Shown here: in pieces, positions 38,333 through 48,286 of the stretch
Layout of the letters: the number at the start of each line of letters is the position of its first letter
How positions within the stretch are numbered: position 1 is the first letter of the stretch
NCBI GenBank assembly: GCA_021734325.1
Contig: JAIPJF010000022.1
Span: 1-58,498, forward strand
Direction: 5' to 3'
Length of the DNA stretch: 58,498 bases
Source: Fidelibacterota bacterium
Lineage (GTDB): Bacteria; Fidelibacterota; UBA8477; JABMPR01
Position numbers and translations under genes: made by a program
The notes under the pieces: generated by a model
The model's input: the letters and a program-made list of their open reading frames with translations, nothing else
What the model was told of the DNA's origin: nothing
Database searches by the model: none

Positions 38333-41300
38333 TTGCGAACATTTCGTCAAAGCCTTATTGATAAAGTACTTGTTTTTGATGGAGCTATGGGAACGAGTAT
38401 TCAGCGCCTCCCCCTGAGCATGGATGATTTCTGGGGGAAAGAGGGATGCAACGAGTTGTTGGTTCTTTCAAAACCAGATGCAATCAAATCAATTCATTCT
38501 GATTTTTTAGCTGCAGGCTGTGATGTTATTGAAACAGATACCTTCGGCGGCACCCGTATCGTTTTGGGGGACTATGAGCTGTCAGATAAAGTTTATGAGA
38601 TCAATTTAGAAGCGGCAAAGTTGGCGCGCGCCGTGGCCAATGATTTTTCCACCCCGGCGCACCCACGTTATGTTGCCGGTTCCATGGGACCAGGTACCAA
38701 GCTCCCATCATTGGGACATATCAGCTATTCCCAGATCTATCAAGCATATAGAGAACAGGCGGCAGGTCTTATAGATGGTCGTGTTGATGTGATCCTTGTT
38801 GAGACCGTGCAGGATCCACTCCAAGCCAAGGCTGCCTTAAACGCTGTCTTTCATACACTGCAGGAGAAAAGGGTAAATATTCCCGTCATGGCTTCAGTCA
38901 CCATGGAGACGACGGGGAGCATGCTTCTGGGAACCGATATGCTTGGTGCTTTAACAATTCTGGAGCCTTACCCACTGGAAGTTATCGGTCTGAATTGTGG
39001 CACAGGCCCCAAAGACATGAATGAACATCTACATACTTTGTCCGCTCACTCCCCCTTTCCCATATCCGTTATCCCGAATGCCGGGCTTCCCCATAACATC
39101 AATGGCGAGATGGTCTATGATCTGAGTGCGAGCGACCTGGCCCACGATCTTGGCCATTATATTGATGATCTGGGAGTGAATATTGTGGGAGGCTGTTGTG
39201 GAACAACGGCCGAACACATGAAGGCAGTGGTAGAGAGAGCAGGACGAATGAATCCTGTTCAGAGGACACCGGTGTTTACAGCAGGAGCAAGCTCCCTCTA
39301 CGCCGTATCCTCATTCAAACAGGAGCCGAGACCCCTGATCATTGGGGAACGCACCAATGCCAATGGTTCAAAACTTTTCAGGGACATGCTGCTATCAGGT
39401 GATCAGGATGGTATGATCAAGCTGGCCAGGGAACAGGTCGAAGAAGGCGCCCATATTCTGGATGTATGCGTCGCTTATGTGGGCAGGGATGAAGCGGCAG
39501 ACATGGCTGAATATATCGAGCATATCAATAGCCAGATCACCATACCACTCATGATCGATTCCACAGAGATCAAGGCCATCCGGGCAGCTCTGGAAAGGAT
39601 TACCGGACGTGCAATTGTCAACTCCATCAATCTTGAAGACGGCGAGACCAAAGCGATCGAAGTCATTAAGCTTTGCCGAGAGTTCGGCGCCGCCCTGGTC
39701 TGCTTGACCATTGATGAGAATGGCATGGCCAAGATTGCAGAGCATAAACTTGCAGTCGCAAAACGAATTTATGATTTAGCTGTTGTCAGGTATGGAATGC
39801 GGGAGAGCGACCTCTTCTTTGACCCACTGACCTTTACCCTGGCATCCGGGGATGAGGAATTCCGTAAATCAGCCAAGGAAACCCTCGATGCAATTGGCCT
39901 GATAAAAAAAGCCTATCCTGCGGCATCCACCAGCCTCGGTTTGTCTAATGTTTCCTTTGGTTTGAAACCGGCTACTCGGTTTGTTCTCAATTCCGTATTC
40001 CTCCACATGGCAGTTGAAGCCGGTCTTGATGCAGCCATCCTGCATGCCGGCAAGATTCAGCCCTATTATCAGATCAAAGACAAAGATCGACAGCTTTGTG
40101 AGGATCTGATCCTGGATAATCGCCGAGCCGATTACGATCCGCTGGTAGAACTGCTTGAATCCCACACGGATCGCTTATCCCAGTCAAATGCAAAGGTGGA
40201 TTATACAAGCCTGCCGGTAAAGGAGCGTCTCCATAAACGAATTGTTGAAGGAAATCGATCTGGTCTTGCCTCTGATCTCGATGAGGCACTTCAGGAGAGC
40301 CCAGCCCTGAAGATCATCAATAACGTTCTCCTCGGTGGGATGAAGGAAGTAGGGGAACTGTTTGGTGCGGGCAAGCTTCAGCTACCTTTTGTTCTCCAGT
40401 CTGCTGAAACGATGAAAGCCGCTGTTCAATATCTTGAGCCCTTCATGGAGCGATCTGAGGTCTCTGCCAAAGCAAAGATCATTTTAGCAACTGTTAAGGG
40501 AGATGTTCATGATATCGGAAAAAATCTGGTTGATATTATTTTAACCAATAATGGTTTCCAGGTTGTCAATCTGGGAATCAAAGTGTCGATTGATCAAATG
40601 GTACAGGCTTTCAAAGATGAAAAAGCGGATGCTATTGGAATGAGCGGCCTCCTGGTTAAATCGACCATCGTGATGAAGGAGAATCTTGAGATCCTGAATG
40701 ATCACGGCATCAAGCCACCCATCATCCTCGGAGGTGCCGCCCTGACCAGATCCTACGTTGATAAGGATTTGAGAGGCATTTATCCCGGTTTGCTCAGTTA
40801 TGCACGGGATGCCTTTGACGGTCTGCACTTCATGCAAAATCTGGAAGCCGGAACGCTGGCCAATACAGTTGAGACCATTGAGAAACCATCAAAGAAACCG
40901 ACCATGCCAAAGGAAATAAAATCATCGATCGCTTTATCCCCTGTATTAAAAATTCCTGAGCCACCTTTCTGGGGAAGAAAGGTGGTTGACACCCTTGATC
41001 TGGATGTGGTATTCCCCTATATCAATCAGGCTGCCCTTTTCCGGGGTCATTGGGGCTTTAAAAAAGGGAAAGTGGACCCTGGGCAATATGCCCAAATTGA
41101 ACAGGAGACAATTTTCCCAACCTTTGAGAATTTAAAGAAACTGGCAAAACAATCGCAGCTGCTCAATCCCAAGATCCTCTATGGATATTACGCCTGTCAA
41201 TCTGAAGGTGATCGCTTATGGATCTATGAGCAACCTGGAGATGCTACACCTGTGCATTATATCGATTTCCCGAGACAACAAGGGGAGCCAGGTCGGGCGA

Positions 41301-41746
41301 TCCCCGATTATTTCCGGCCAATCTCTTCCGGGGAAAAGGATGTACTGGCATTCCAACTGGTTACTGTAGGCGCCAGGGCGACAGAGTATGCTCAGGAATT
41401 ATACGCCAAGAATAATTATACGGATTACCTGTACTTTCATGGTTTTGCAGTGGAGACAGCAGAAGCTTTAGCAGAATACTGGCATAAAATCATAAGGGAG
41501 GAACTTCATATTCACGAGGCTGATGGTCAGCTTCCGAAAGAACTTTTCCGTCAGAAATATCAGGGTAGCCGCTTCTCATTTGGTTATCCAGCCTGCCCTG
41601 AGCTGAAAGATCAGGAGTTGATATTCAAACTTCTGGATGCTCGATCTGAAGGGCTGGAGCTTACAGAGGAATATCAGATCGTTCCGGAACAAAGCACGTC
41701 TGCAATCATTGTGCACCACCCGGAGGCAAAGTACTTTTCAGTCTAG
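38333..41746 (+). CDS. metH: Cobalamin-dependent methionine synthase
   Basis: 1137 residues, all four MetH modules. Homocysteine domain with zinc ligands Cys222, Cys288 and Cys289 (GGCCGTT). Pterin-binding domain at about 330-600 (IIGERTNANGSKLF). B12 cap and Rossmann part with DVHDIGKN (Asp724, cobalt-ligand His726). C-terminal SAM activation domain (about 880-1137). It methylates homocysteine from methyl-tetrahydrofolate. Start is TTG with TAGGAG seven bases upstream. Single gene, divergent from lptC and convergent with a TonB receptor. Confidence 0.96.
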   Translation: MRTFRQSLIDKVLVFDGAMGTSIQRLPLSMDDFWGKEGCNELLVLSKPDAIKSIHSDFLAAGCDVIETDTFGGTRIVLGDYELSDKVYEINLEAAKLARAVANDFSTPAHPRYVAGSMGPGTKLPSLGHISYSQIYQAYREQAAGLIDGRVDVILVETVQDPLQAKAALNAVFHTLQEKRVNIPVMASVTMETTGSMLLGTDMLGALTILEPYPLEVIGLNCGTGPKDMNEHLHTLSAHSPFPISVIPNAGLPHNINGEMVYDLSASDLAHDLGHYIDDLGVNIVGGCCGTTAEHMKAVVERAGRMNPVQRTPVFTAGASSLYAVSSFKQEPRPLIIGERTNANGSKLFRDMLLSGDQDGMIKLAREQVEEGAHILDVCVAYVGRDEAADMAEYIEHINSQITIPLMIDSTEIKAIRAALERITGRAIVNSINLEDGETKAIEVIKLCREFGAALVCLTIDENGMAKIAEHKLAVAKRIYDLAVVRYGMRESDLFFDPLTFTLASGDEEFRKSAKETLDAIGLIKKAYPAASTSLGLSNVSFGLKPATRFVLNSVFLHMAVEAGLDAAILHAGKIQPYYQIKDKDRQLCEDLILDNRRADYDPLVELLESHTDRLSQSNAKVDYTSLPVKERLHKRIVEGNRSGLASDLDEALQESPALKIINNVLLGGMKEVGELFGAGKLQLPFVLQSAETMKAAVQYLEPFMERSEVSAKAKIILATVKGDVHDIGKNLVDIILTNNGFQVVNLGIKVSIDQMVQAFKDEKADAIGMSGLLVKSTIVMKENLEILNDHGIKPPIILGGAALTRSYVDKDLRGIYPGLLSYARDAFDGLHFMQNLEAGTLANTVETIEKPSKKPTMPKEIKSSIALSPVLKIPEPPFWGRKVVDTLDLDVVFPYINQAALFRGHWGFKKGKVDPGQYAQIEQETIFPTFENLKKLAKQSQLLNPKILYGYYACQSEGDRLWIYEQPGDATPVHYIDFPRQQGEPGRAIPDYFRPISSGEKDVLAFQLVTVGARATEYAQELYAKNNYTDYLYFHGFAVETAEALAEYWHKIIREELHIHEADGQLPKELFRQKYQGSRFSFGYPACPELKDQELIFKLLDARSEGLELTEEYQIVPEQSTSAIIVHHPEAKYFSV

Positions 41747-41773
41747 TTCCTAAAGCGATTTACAGGGCAAATA

Positions 41774-44110
41774 TTAAAAGCTGACCCGAAGCCCAAAGAA
41801 GGGTAGCATGGGTAGCATATAGGAAGTAAAACGCGTCTCATAATCGTCAGACCAGTAGTACTCATAAATATTCTTGTGGCCAAGCGCATTGATCAATTCC
41901 AGATAAGCTTCCATATCCCAGCTGTCAAATACACGTTTTTTCGCTGACATGCGGATATCCAGGCGTTCATAGTTTGGATAGCGTGCACTATTCTTGGCAG
42001 CAAATAGGACATCGCCAAATTCATCGGCTTGAACATTTCCTGAAGCATCCCGCAAGGGAGGTGTCCACGGAAATCCACTGCCATAGCTGTATTGAACATC
42101 CAGATATGTGTCCCAGAATAGATACAGGCGGCCAACCAATGACAGGGTATGACGCTGATCGAACTCCCTGAAGTAATAGGCTCCATCAGCTTCCTTTTCT
42201 TTGGTGGCTCCATAAGAATAGCTCACCCAGCCTGACAGACCCCGATGAGTTTGAGATCTTTTTTGGATGAATGCTTCTGTTCCATATGCGAATCCTGATC
42301 CAGAGTTATCCGGGATAAAATTACTGCTTGAATCTGCGGGCATGACCAGATCCTGCAAATGTTTGTAATACATTTCGATCTTGATCGTGTACAGTGGGTT
42401 TGGCTCAAATTCTATTCCCAGGAGGCTGTGATCAGCACGTTCTGTTTTCAGACTGATGGTCTCAAACAAATTCCATTCAATGGATCTCTCGAATCGTTCA
42501 AAAAGCGACACAAAATTCGGGGCCTGGTAATAATGCCCCCAACCAAGATGGAGGGAGGTGTTATGATCGAGCATATAGTGCATGGAAATTCTTGGGCTGT
42601 ACACCCATTCTTGAGTGAATGTGGAATAATCAGCACGGGCTCCGATGAGGAAACTCAGCATGGGAGGCAAGGCCTTCCATTCATCCTGGATAAAAAAGCC
42701 AGTCATTGATGAAGCATTTTGCAGGCGAATGTCCCTGCTGATGATTTCGCCATCATCGATTCTCCGGTCTTCAGGATTTAGATCATAAAATGAGCTTGAG
42801 TCCATGGTCATGGCGATATTGATATCGGTTATTAGATCTGCCAGCGAGATCCCTGCCTTTAAGGTGTGTGAGGCATTTTTTATGCGGGTCAAGTCCTCTC
42901 GAATCTCAGTCTTGCGCATATCGATGACCGGTGTGTATTCTTGATCACCAGCTTTAAGATCGAGAGTCCACGTATCGTTAAAGCGTGACAGGGTCAGATT
43001 GGACAGGGAAACATCACTAAAAGCGTTTGCCCACCCGACACTGACAAGGCGAGAATCGATAAAATTGCTCAGGGTAAAGAAATCTTCGTCCTGAAATAGA
43101 TCGTCATCCTCACCTTCTCCCTCAACTTCAAGATCAGTTAAGATCATTTCCTCTCTCGAATCGGTAAAATTAAATCTGACCTTTTGTTCAGGGGATAGGT
43201 CATAAACTATCTTGGTCTGAAGGTCTCTGAAATTTGGGAGAACAGTTCCTGCTGGGAGATCAGTAAGTTTATCTAGGATTTGATCATAATATGTTTTTCG
43301 CCCAGACAGGATCCATGAGCCCTCTTCTCCGCTACCAGGTAAGGGACCTTCACCCTGGACCCTCATATCGATGAGACTGATACTTCCACGACCGTAAGTA
43401 TTGAAGCGATCCCCTTCCCTGTTTCGCGCGATCAGCACTGAGGATAATTTATCACCATACTGGGCTGAGAATCCACCCGGCAACAGCTCCACTGATTCCA
43501 CAACATCTGGATTAAACATGCTGATGGGGCCACCGAGCGCCTTAAGACGATAGGGGTTGAAGACGGGGACATCATCGATAATGATAAGGTTTTGGTCCGG
43601 GGTGCCTCCTCTGACAAAAAATTGAGCGGAAACATCAGAACGAGCGACAACTCCCGGCATGGTGGTAATACCTCTAAAGAGATCCTCTCCTCCACCAGCC
43701 AGGGTCATGATTTCCCTGGGTTGTAACTCTCTCCGGCTTGGGCTAAGCTTTTCCAGCTCCTGGCTGCGTTTGGAACGAGTGACTGTGATTGCGTCAATCT
43801 CGATCGGTATGGATTCCATGGTAATCTCAAGGATCGTTGTCTGGTCAGCAGCAATCTGGACCTGGCGAAGGATCTTGACCTTATAGCCGACCATCCGAAG
43901 ATTTAATCTGTAGGTACCAATGGGAATCTGTTCAATCCTGAAATTGCCTTCAGAATCAGCCGCTGCGCCAAGTCGCGTACCGTCGATAAGGATATTCACC
44001 CCAGCCAGAGCCATCCCTGATTTGGCATCGGTGATTGTGCCACTCAAAGTCCCGGTTTGTACCGCCCAGACCATTGATGACAATAAGAGTATTAATAAGA
44101 GCTTACGCAT
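41774..44110 (-). CDS. TonB-dependent receptor
   Basis: About 778 residues. Signal peptide MRKLLLILLLSSMVWA supports the ATG at 44110; an upstream GTG at 44128 is possible, and neither has a good ribosome-binding site. Carboxypeptidase-regulatory-like domain (GTLSGTITDAKSGMALAGV), plug with FFVRGGTPDQNLIIIDDVP and GGFSAQYGDKLSSVLIA, then barrel. RGGTPDQN is typical of FCB receptors of unknown ligand. Stands alone: convergent with metH, divergent from the SLC12-like transporter. Confidence 0.9.
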   Translation of the reverse strand: MRKLLLILLLSSMVWAVQTGTLSGTITDAKSGMALAGVNILIDGTRLGAAADSEGNFRIEQIPIGTYRLNLRMVGYKVKILRQVQIAADQTTILEITMESIPIEIDAITVTRSKRSQELEKLSPSRRELQPREIMTLAGGGEDLFRGITTMPGVVARSDVSAQFFVRGGTPDQNLIIIDDVPVFNPYRLKALGGPISMFNPDVVESVELLPGGFSAQYGDKLSSVLIARNREGDRFNTYGRGSISLIDMRVQGEGPLPGSGEEGSWILSGRKTYYDQILDKLTDLPAGTVLPNFRDLQTKIVYDLSPEQKVRFNFTDSREEMILTDLEVEGEGEDDDLFQDEDFFTLSNFIDSRLVSVGWANAFSDVSLSNLTLSRFNDTWTLDLKAGDQEYTPVIDMRKTEIREDLTRIKNASHTLKAGISLADLITDINIAMTMDSSSFYDLNPEDRRIDDGEIISRDIRLQNASSMTGFFIQDEWKALPPMLSFLIGARADYSTFTQEWVYSPRISMHYMLDHNTSLHLGWGHYYQAPNFVSLFERFERSIEWNLFETISLKTERADHSLLGIEFEPNPLYTIKIEMYYKHLQDLVMPADSSSNFIPDNSGSGFAYGTEAFIQKRSQTHRGLSGWVSYSYGATKEKEADGAYYFREFDQRHTLSLVGRLYLFWDTYLDVQYSYGSGFPWTPPLRDASGNVQADEFGDVLFAAKNSARYPNYERLDIRMSAKKRVFDSWDMEAYLELINALGHKNIYEYYWSDDYETRFTSYMLPMLPFFGLRVSF

Positions 44111-44263
44111 TATGAAAATTGAAATCACGATTCACAAATTGAACCTTACATTATTTTAATCAACGGAAAATTATCATTACCACGCAAAATATTTTTCATT
44201 ATTATAATACCATGAACAGGTCTCTACTAGAACTCTAAATAATTAATACAGAAATATGGAATC

Positions 44264-46447
44264 ATGAAAAAATTAGGTACTTTTGCCGGAGTTTTTACAC
44301 CCACCATTTTGACCATCCTTGGCGTGATCATGTACCTGCGACTGGGTTGGGTTGTCGGAAATGCCGGTTTTGGTGGTGCACTTTTGATCATTGCTTTAGC
44401 GAAAATGATCACCATCACGACTGGACTCTCCATAGCGGCAATAGCGACCAACACGAGAGTAGGTGCTGGAGGCTCCTATGCGCTCATTTCCAGATCTCTC
44501 GGCCTTGAAGCAGGGAGCGCCGTTGGCATCCCTCTCTACCTTTCACAGACTCTGGGAGGCGCCATGTACATCTCAGGTTTCACTGAGGCCTGGATCGCGC
44601 TTTTCCCGACGCATCACCCGCTTATTGTAGGGATTTCCGTTCTCCTTCTGGTCCTCGGCATAAGTCTATTAGGCGCCAAATTCGCCATGCGAACACAGTA
44701 TATCATTATGTTTGTGATCGCCGCATCATTGGTCTCGTTTTTTGCAGCAAGTGGAGATGTCGCCCCGCAGATTGTCATCTGGGGTGATTTTTCCAAGGCT
44801 TCATTCTGGGCCGTTTTCGCCATTTTCTTTCCAGCTGTCACGGGAATAGAAGCCGGGGCTGCCATGTCAGGTGATCTGGAAGATTCAAAAAAATCCTTGC
44901 CCAATGGAATGCTCTCTGCGATCGGCGTGTCCTTCCTGATCTATGTGATTGTTGCTTACTTCCTGGATCGATTTGCAGAACCTGAGGCTTTGATCTCAAA
45001 TACGAATATCATGATGGACATCTCACGGTGGCGATTGGTCCTTGCTGCCGGTATCCTTGGTGCGACCCTTTCATCCGCCCTGGGATCAGTGGTCGGCGCT
45101 CCCAGAACCTTGATGACCATGGGTGCGGACAAAGTTATCCCCTTCTACCGAATATTTGCCCAAAAGACGGATGCTGGTGAACCGATCTATTCGATCATTT
45201 TTACGGCTGGCGCCATTCTCTTGAGCCTTCTCCTCGGTGATTTGAATACCATTGCGCCTCTCCTGACCATGTTCTTCCTGATAACTTATGCCACGATAAA
45301 TTTGGCTGTGGCCCTGCAAATCGGAATTGGAATACCATCTTTTCGGCCTTTGTTCAAGGTGCATATAAGCATCCCAATCATCGGTTTTCTCTGGGCAGTG
45401 ATTGTCATGTTCCTGGTGAATCCGGTTTTCGCAGCTGTGGCCTGGACACTCATTATCGCGGCTTACCTTGTACAGGTAAAGAGGGGAATACAGGCTCCCT
45501 GGGGCGATGTGCGTGCCGGGATGTTTATCTCGATCGCCGAATGGTCAGCTCGTCAATCGGAAAAGCTTAAATCTCATCCAAAGACCTGGAAACCCAATAT
45601 CATGGTACCGGTTGAGGATCCGCTGAGCTGGAATCTGAGAATGGGTTTCCTCAGGGATGTTGTTTTCCCATCAGGGACATTAAGACTCTTTTCGGTGAAT
45701 ATCGTACAAGATAGTGTGAATACCATTATCAGGTCCTTTAGCAATCGACTTTTTCGAAAAGGACCTGAAATTAAGGCGCATTCCTCAGGTCGGGAAGAAA
45801 GAGAACAACAATTGCTCAACCTCGCCGAGCCATTGAAAGAGGAAGGTCTATTTGTGACTACCTCGGTCATCGAATGTCAGCATTTCCTTGAGGGTATCAG
45901 CATTACTACCCAGATCATGAACAGCATGTATTTCCCCCCAAATATAATGTTTTTGAGTATGAGTGATGACCGTTCCAAGGATGCGCGTCTGGAAGATATG
46001 ATCGGGATGGCTGTAAGAGAACATCTTGGTATCGCCATTTATTCGCAACATGCAAAGAATGCACTTGGAAGTTCAAGCAGCCTCAATATCTGGCTTAGAC
46101 GCTCAAGTCCAAATAAGGACCTGGCGATTCTCATGGCCATTCAACTCAACCGCAATTGGAATGGGGAATTAAGATTCATCACTGTCGTTGCTAATGAAGA
46201 AGAGGCCGGACGTGGCAGATCCGCTCAAGAACGTTTGATCGATCGTGCGCGACTGCCTGTTACGACCGAAACGGTTATCCTGACTGGAAAATTCAATGAT
46301 GTCCTATCTATCGCACCCCTGGCAGATCTAAACATCTTTGGTATATCTAATGACTTGGATGGAGACACCATGCATAATCTGGCTGCTGCCGTGAATACTT
46401 CCTGTCTGTTTGTGAAGGATAGCGGTGGAGAGAGCATGGTCGTTTAG
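44264..46447 (+). CDS. Cation-chloride cotransporter-like permease (SLC12/APC type)
   Basis: 727 residues. About 12 membrane helices fill residues 1-415, beginning GTFAGVFTPTILTILGVIMY, the typical opening of bacterial Na-K-Cl cotransporter relatives, with GAGGSYALISRSLG after it. A soluble C-terminal half (about 440-727) matches the regulatory C-terminal domain of SLC12 proteins. Likely moves ions (chloride with Na or K) or amino acids; the substrate cannot be settled from sequence. Single gene. Confidence 0.88.
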   Translation: MKKLGTFAGVFTPTILTILGVIMYLRLGWVVGNAGFGGALLIIALAKMITITTGLSIAAIATNTRVGAGGSYALISRSLGLEAGSAVGIPLYLSQTLGGAMYISGFTEAWIALFPTHHPLIVGISVLLLVLGISLLGAKFAMRTQYIIMFVIAASLVSFFAASGDVAPQIVIWGDFSKASFWAVFAIFFPAVTGIEAGAAMSGDLEDSKKSLPNGMLSAIGVSFLIYVIVAYFLDRFAEPEALISNTNIMMDISRWRLVLAAGILGATLSSALGSVVGAPRTLMTMGADKVIPFYRIFAQKTDAGEPIYSIIFTAGAILLSLLLGDLNTIAPLLTMFFLITYATINLAVALQIGIGIPSFRPLFKVHISIPIIGFLWAVIVMFLVNPVFAAVAWTLIIAAYLVQVKRGIQAPWGDVRAGMFISIAEWSARQSEKLKSHPKTWKPNIMVPVEDPLSWNLRMGFLRDVVFPSGTLRLFSVNIVQDSVNTIIRSFSNRLFRKGPEIKAHSSGREEREQQLLNLAEPLKEEGLFVTTSVIECQHFLEGISITTQIMNSMYFPPNIMFLSMSDDRSKDARLEDMIGMAVREHLGIAIYSQHAKNALGSSSSLNIWLRRSSPNKDLAILMAIQLNRNWNGELRFITVVANEEEAGRGRSAQERLIDRARLPVTTETVILTGKFNDVLSIAPLADLNIFGISNDLDGDTMHNLAAAVNTSCLFVKDSGGESMVV

Positions 46448-46530
46448 TCCACAAGAACCAATAATACTACGTCCCTGTCAAATTATATTTGGTTGTTTAT
46501 GTGCGTTAATTAACTATTATCATTATAATG

Positions 46531-46579
46531 GAAATTAGGCGATTGAATAACACAGGAAATAGGTGATTGAATGACACAG
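46531..46579 (+). repeat. Imperfect tandem repeat over the cupin gene start
   Basis: Two copies, 46531-46555 and 46556-46579, differing by one base gap and two substitutions. The cupin ATG lies in the second copy (GATTGAATGACACAG); in the first copy the same place reads GATTGAATAACACAG, so there is no start codon. A recent small duplication is the simplest explanation. Confidence 0.7.
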
Positions 46580-46918
46580 CCAGAGCATCAGGGCTCAGAT
46601 ATACAGAGCAGTCAGGCAATGAAGCTGGAGGAAGCAATTCAGATTAATCCAGGTGCAGTTGTCAGTAAAACCTTAAAGAAATCACCCAATCTCAACCTGA
46701 CGCTTTTCGCTTTTGATCAGGGACAGGGTTTGAGCGGACATGCAAGCCCCATGGATGCCTATGTTCAGATCCTTTCAGGAAAGATGAAAATCACCATCGG
46801 AGAAAATGATTCCATTCTGGAAGCAGGTATGTTCATTCTCATGCCAGCTATGGTAAACCACGCCCTGGAAGCACTGACCCCGACAAAAATGTTACTCACC
46901 ATGGTAAGCGTATCATAG
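46571..46918 (+). CDS. Small cupin-domain protein
   Basis: 115 residues forming a single cupin barrel at about 35-115. Motif 1 is degenerate (GLSGHASPMDAYVQILSG) and motif 2 ends in MPAMVNHALEA. His-57 and the C-terminal His are likely metal ligands, but the usual Glu is missing. Substrate unknown. Followed 15 bases later by a YecH-type gene, so the two are probably one transcript. The promoter region holds a tandem repeat. Confidence 0.85.
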   Translation: MTQPEHQGSDIQSSQAMKLEEAIQINPGAVVSKTLKKSPNLNLTLFAFDQGQGLSGHASPMDAYVQILSGKMKITIGENDSILEAGMFILMPAMVNHALEALTPTKMLLTMVSVS

Positions 46919-46933
46919 CAGATAGAGGAATTG

Positions 46934-47173
46934 ATGGATAAAATACACGGTCACGAGGTCATGCATATGATGGTGAATTCGGGAAAATCTTACAGTCGGG
47001 AGACGCTTCGTAGCGCCATTCATGAGAATTTTGGAGCAGAGACACGGTTCTTTACCTGTTCAGCTGAGAACATGAACGCTGATGAGCTCATTCAATTCCT
47101 GGAAAGCAAGGGCAAGTTTCAGCCTGCTGAGGGTGGGTTTACAACAGCCCCTGAGAAAATCTGCAATCACTAA
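46934..47173 (+). CDS. YecH-type small metal-binding protein
   Basis: 79 residues of the YecH family (TIGR03853, predicted metal-binding). HGHEVMHMM at the start, RFFTCSAENMNADELI in the middle and a terminal Cys-Asn-His are conserved. I use the ATG at 46934, which has GAGGAA four bases upstream; a TTG just before it is in frame. Role not established. Pairs with the cupin gene. Confidence 0.87.
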   Translation: MDKIHGHEVMHMMVNSGKSYSRETLRSAIHENFGAETRFFTCSAENMNADELIQFLESKGKFQPAEGGFTTAPEKICNH

Positions 47174-47184
47174 TAAGTTAGTGA
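47167..47184 (+). terminator. Weak hairpin over the yecH stop
   Basis: Perfect 7-bp stem (TCACTAA with TTAGTGA, four-base loop) spanning the stop codon, followed by AAAACCCC but no U tract. Possible end of the cupin-yecH transcript. Nothing else is seen before the convergent gene. Confidence 0.3.
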
Positions 47185-47302
47185 AAACCCCTACAATTCC
47201 TGCTCCGCCACACCCGATCTATTAAATACAATTTTTATTTTCCATCCATTACAAGGTGGCATTAAGATTTAGCTGCAGCTTGAACTCCGTTGCTGGACAG
47301 GA

Positions 47303-48199
47303 TCAGTAATCGAGAAGATCAACTAGCTTGGAGTTGGATGTGTTCCAGGAGAGGACCATGGAGATTTGAGGCAAGTACGTGTGTCGCTTATCCATATACA
47401 GCGGGTCATTCTGCAAATTCTGGGCTGGGAAAAAGCTCAACCCATAGTCAAAGTAAAAATCTTTATAAATCCGGGTCTTTAGATTAAATCCAAAAAATAT
47501 TCCCGGACGGATGAACTCTGAAAATTGATCCACTTCATTGAGATAGACTCTACAGCCAACCAAAGATTCTAGCTGGACCCGCTGGTTCCAAAAAGCAGTC
47601 TGATATCCGAGCATGGGTGTTAGTCTGGAGGGAAGGACTCCTGTCAGCAGTCTGAGCTCAAGGGCTGCCGTTATTGACCCTGGTCTGATACATACTGTTT
47701 CTCGACGGGATGATCCTAATCCAGCAAAGATCACTGCCAACCCACTATCCGAATAGGGCAAAAATACCTCAGGCAGATCCCTCACACGATGAAACCAATT
47801 CTGGATGGATTCTCCCCCATACTGACCTTTCAAAACGATTCCAAACCTGGGTTGAAGATCTATGTTCCGATACATATATGAGCGTGCTGCCGAGACCTGA
47901 ATCAGATCATATCTGAATCTGAATTTGCGAGAGGTGAGCGTGTTATCGACCAGTGCAAATCTCCAGTGCCCTGTGTTCGCACGCAGGAAATATGAAACGG
48001 TGAGGAAATCATCAGGACCGATATAGTAACCATCAATCCCCATCTCACGTGTTCCTGTATAGTTGTCATTGATTATGCCCAATGCGAAGTTTGAGAAGGA
48101 ACCCCTCTCAGCCATTGCTGAATCACTTGCCAATAGATAGAAGCATATCAGGAGATATGAAAGGCCACGCAGGACGGATTTGGTTTTTATGATTTTCAT
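47303..48199 (-). CDS. Exported protein, probable outer-membrane barrel, unknown
   Basis: 298 residues. Signal peptide at about 1-30 (SYLLICFYLLASDSAMA) and then alternating hydrophobic/polar strands rich in Tyr, Phe and Arg, as in outer-membrane barrels (for example FYFDYGLSFF near the C-terminus). No known family recognised. It lies 88 bases after a TPR/membrane protein gene on the same strand. Confidence 0.7.
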   Translation of the reverse strand: MKIIKTKSVLRGLSYLLICFYLLASDSAMAERGSFSNFALGIINDNYTGTREMGIDGYYIGPDDFLTVSYFLRANTGHWRFALVDNTLTSRKFRFRYDLIQVSAARSYMYRNIDLQPRFGIVLKGQYGGESIQNWFHRVRDLPEVFLPYSDSGLAVIFAGLGSSRRETVCIRPGSITAALELRLLTGVLPSRLTPMLGYQTAFWNQRVQLESLVGCRVYLNEVDQFSEFIRPGIFFGFNLKTRIYKDFYFDYGLSFFPAQNLQNDPLYMDKRHTYLPQISMVLSWNTSNSKLVDLLDY

Positions 48200-48286
48200 C
48201 TGATTGAACTCAATATTTCTGGCTCGGAAACGTGCATCTGCAGCGTGGGCAGCTCTAAAATATCAATGGTTAATCCCGAAATATAA

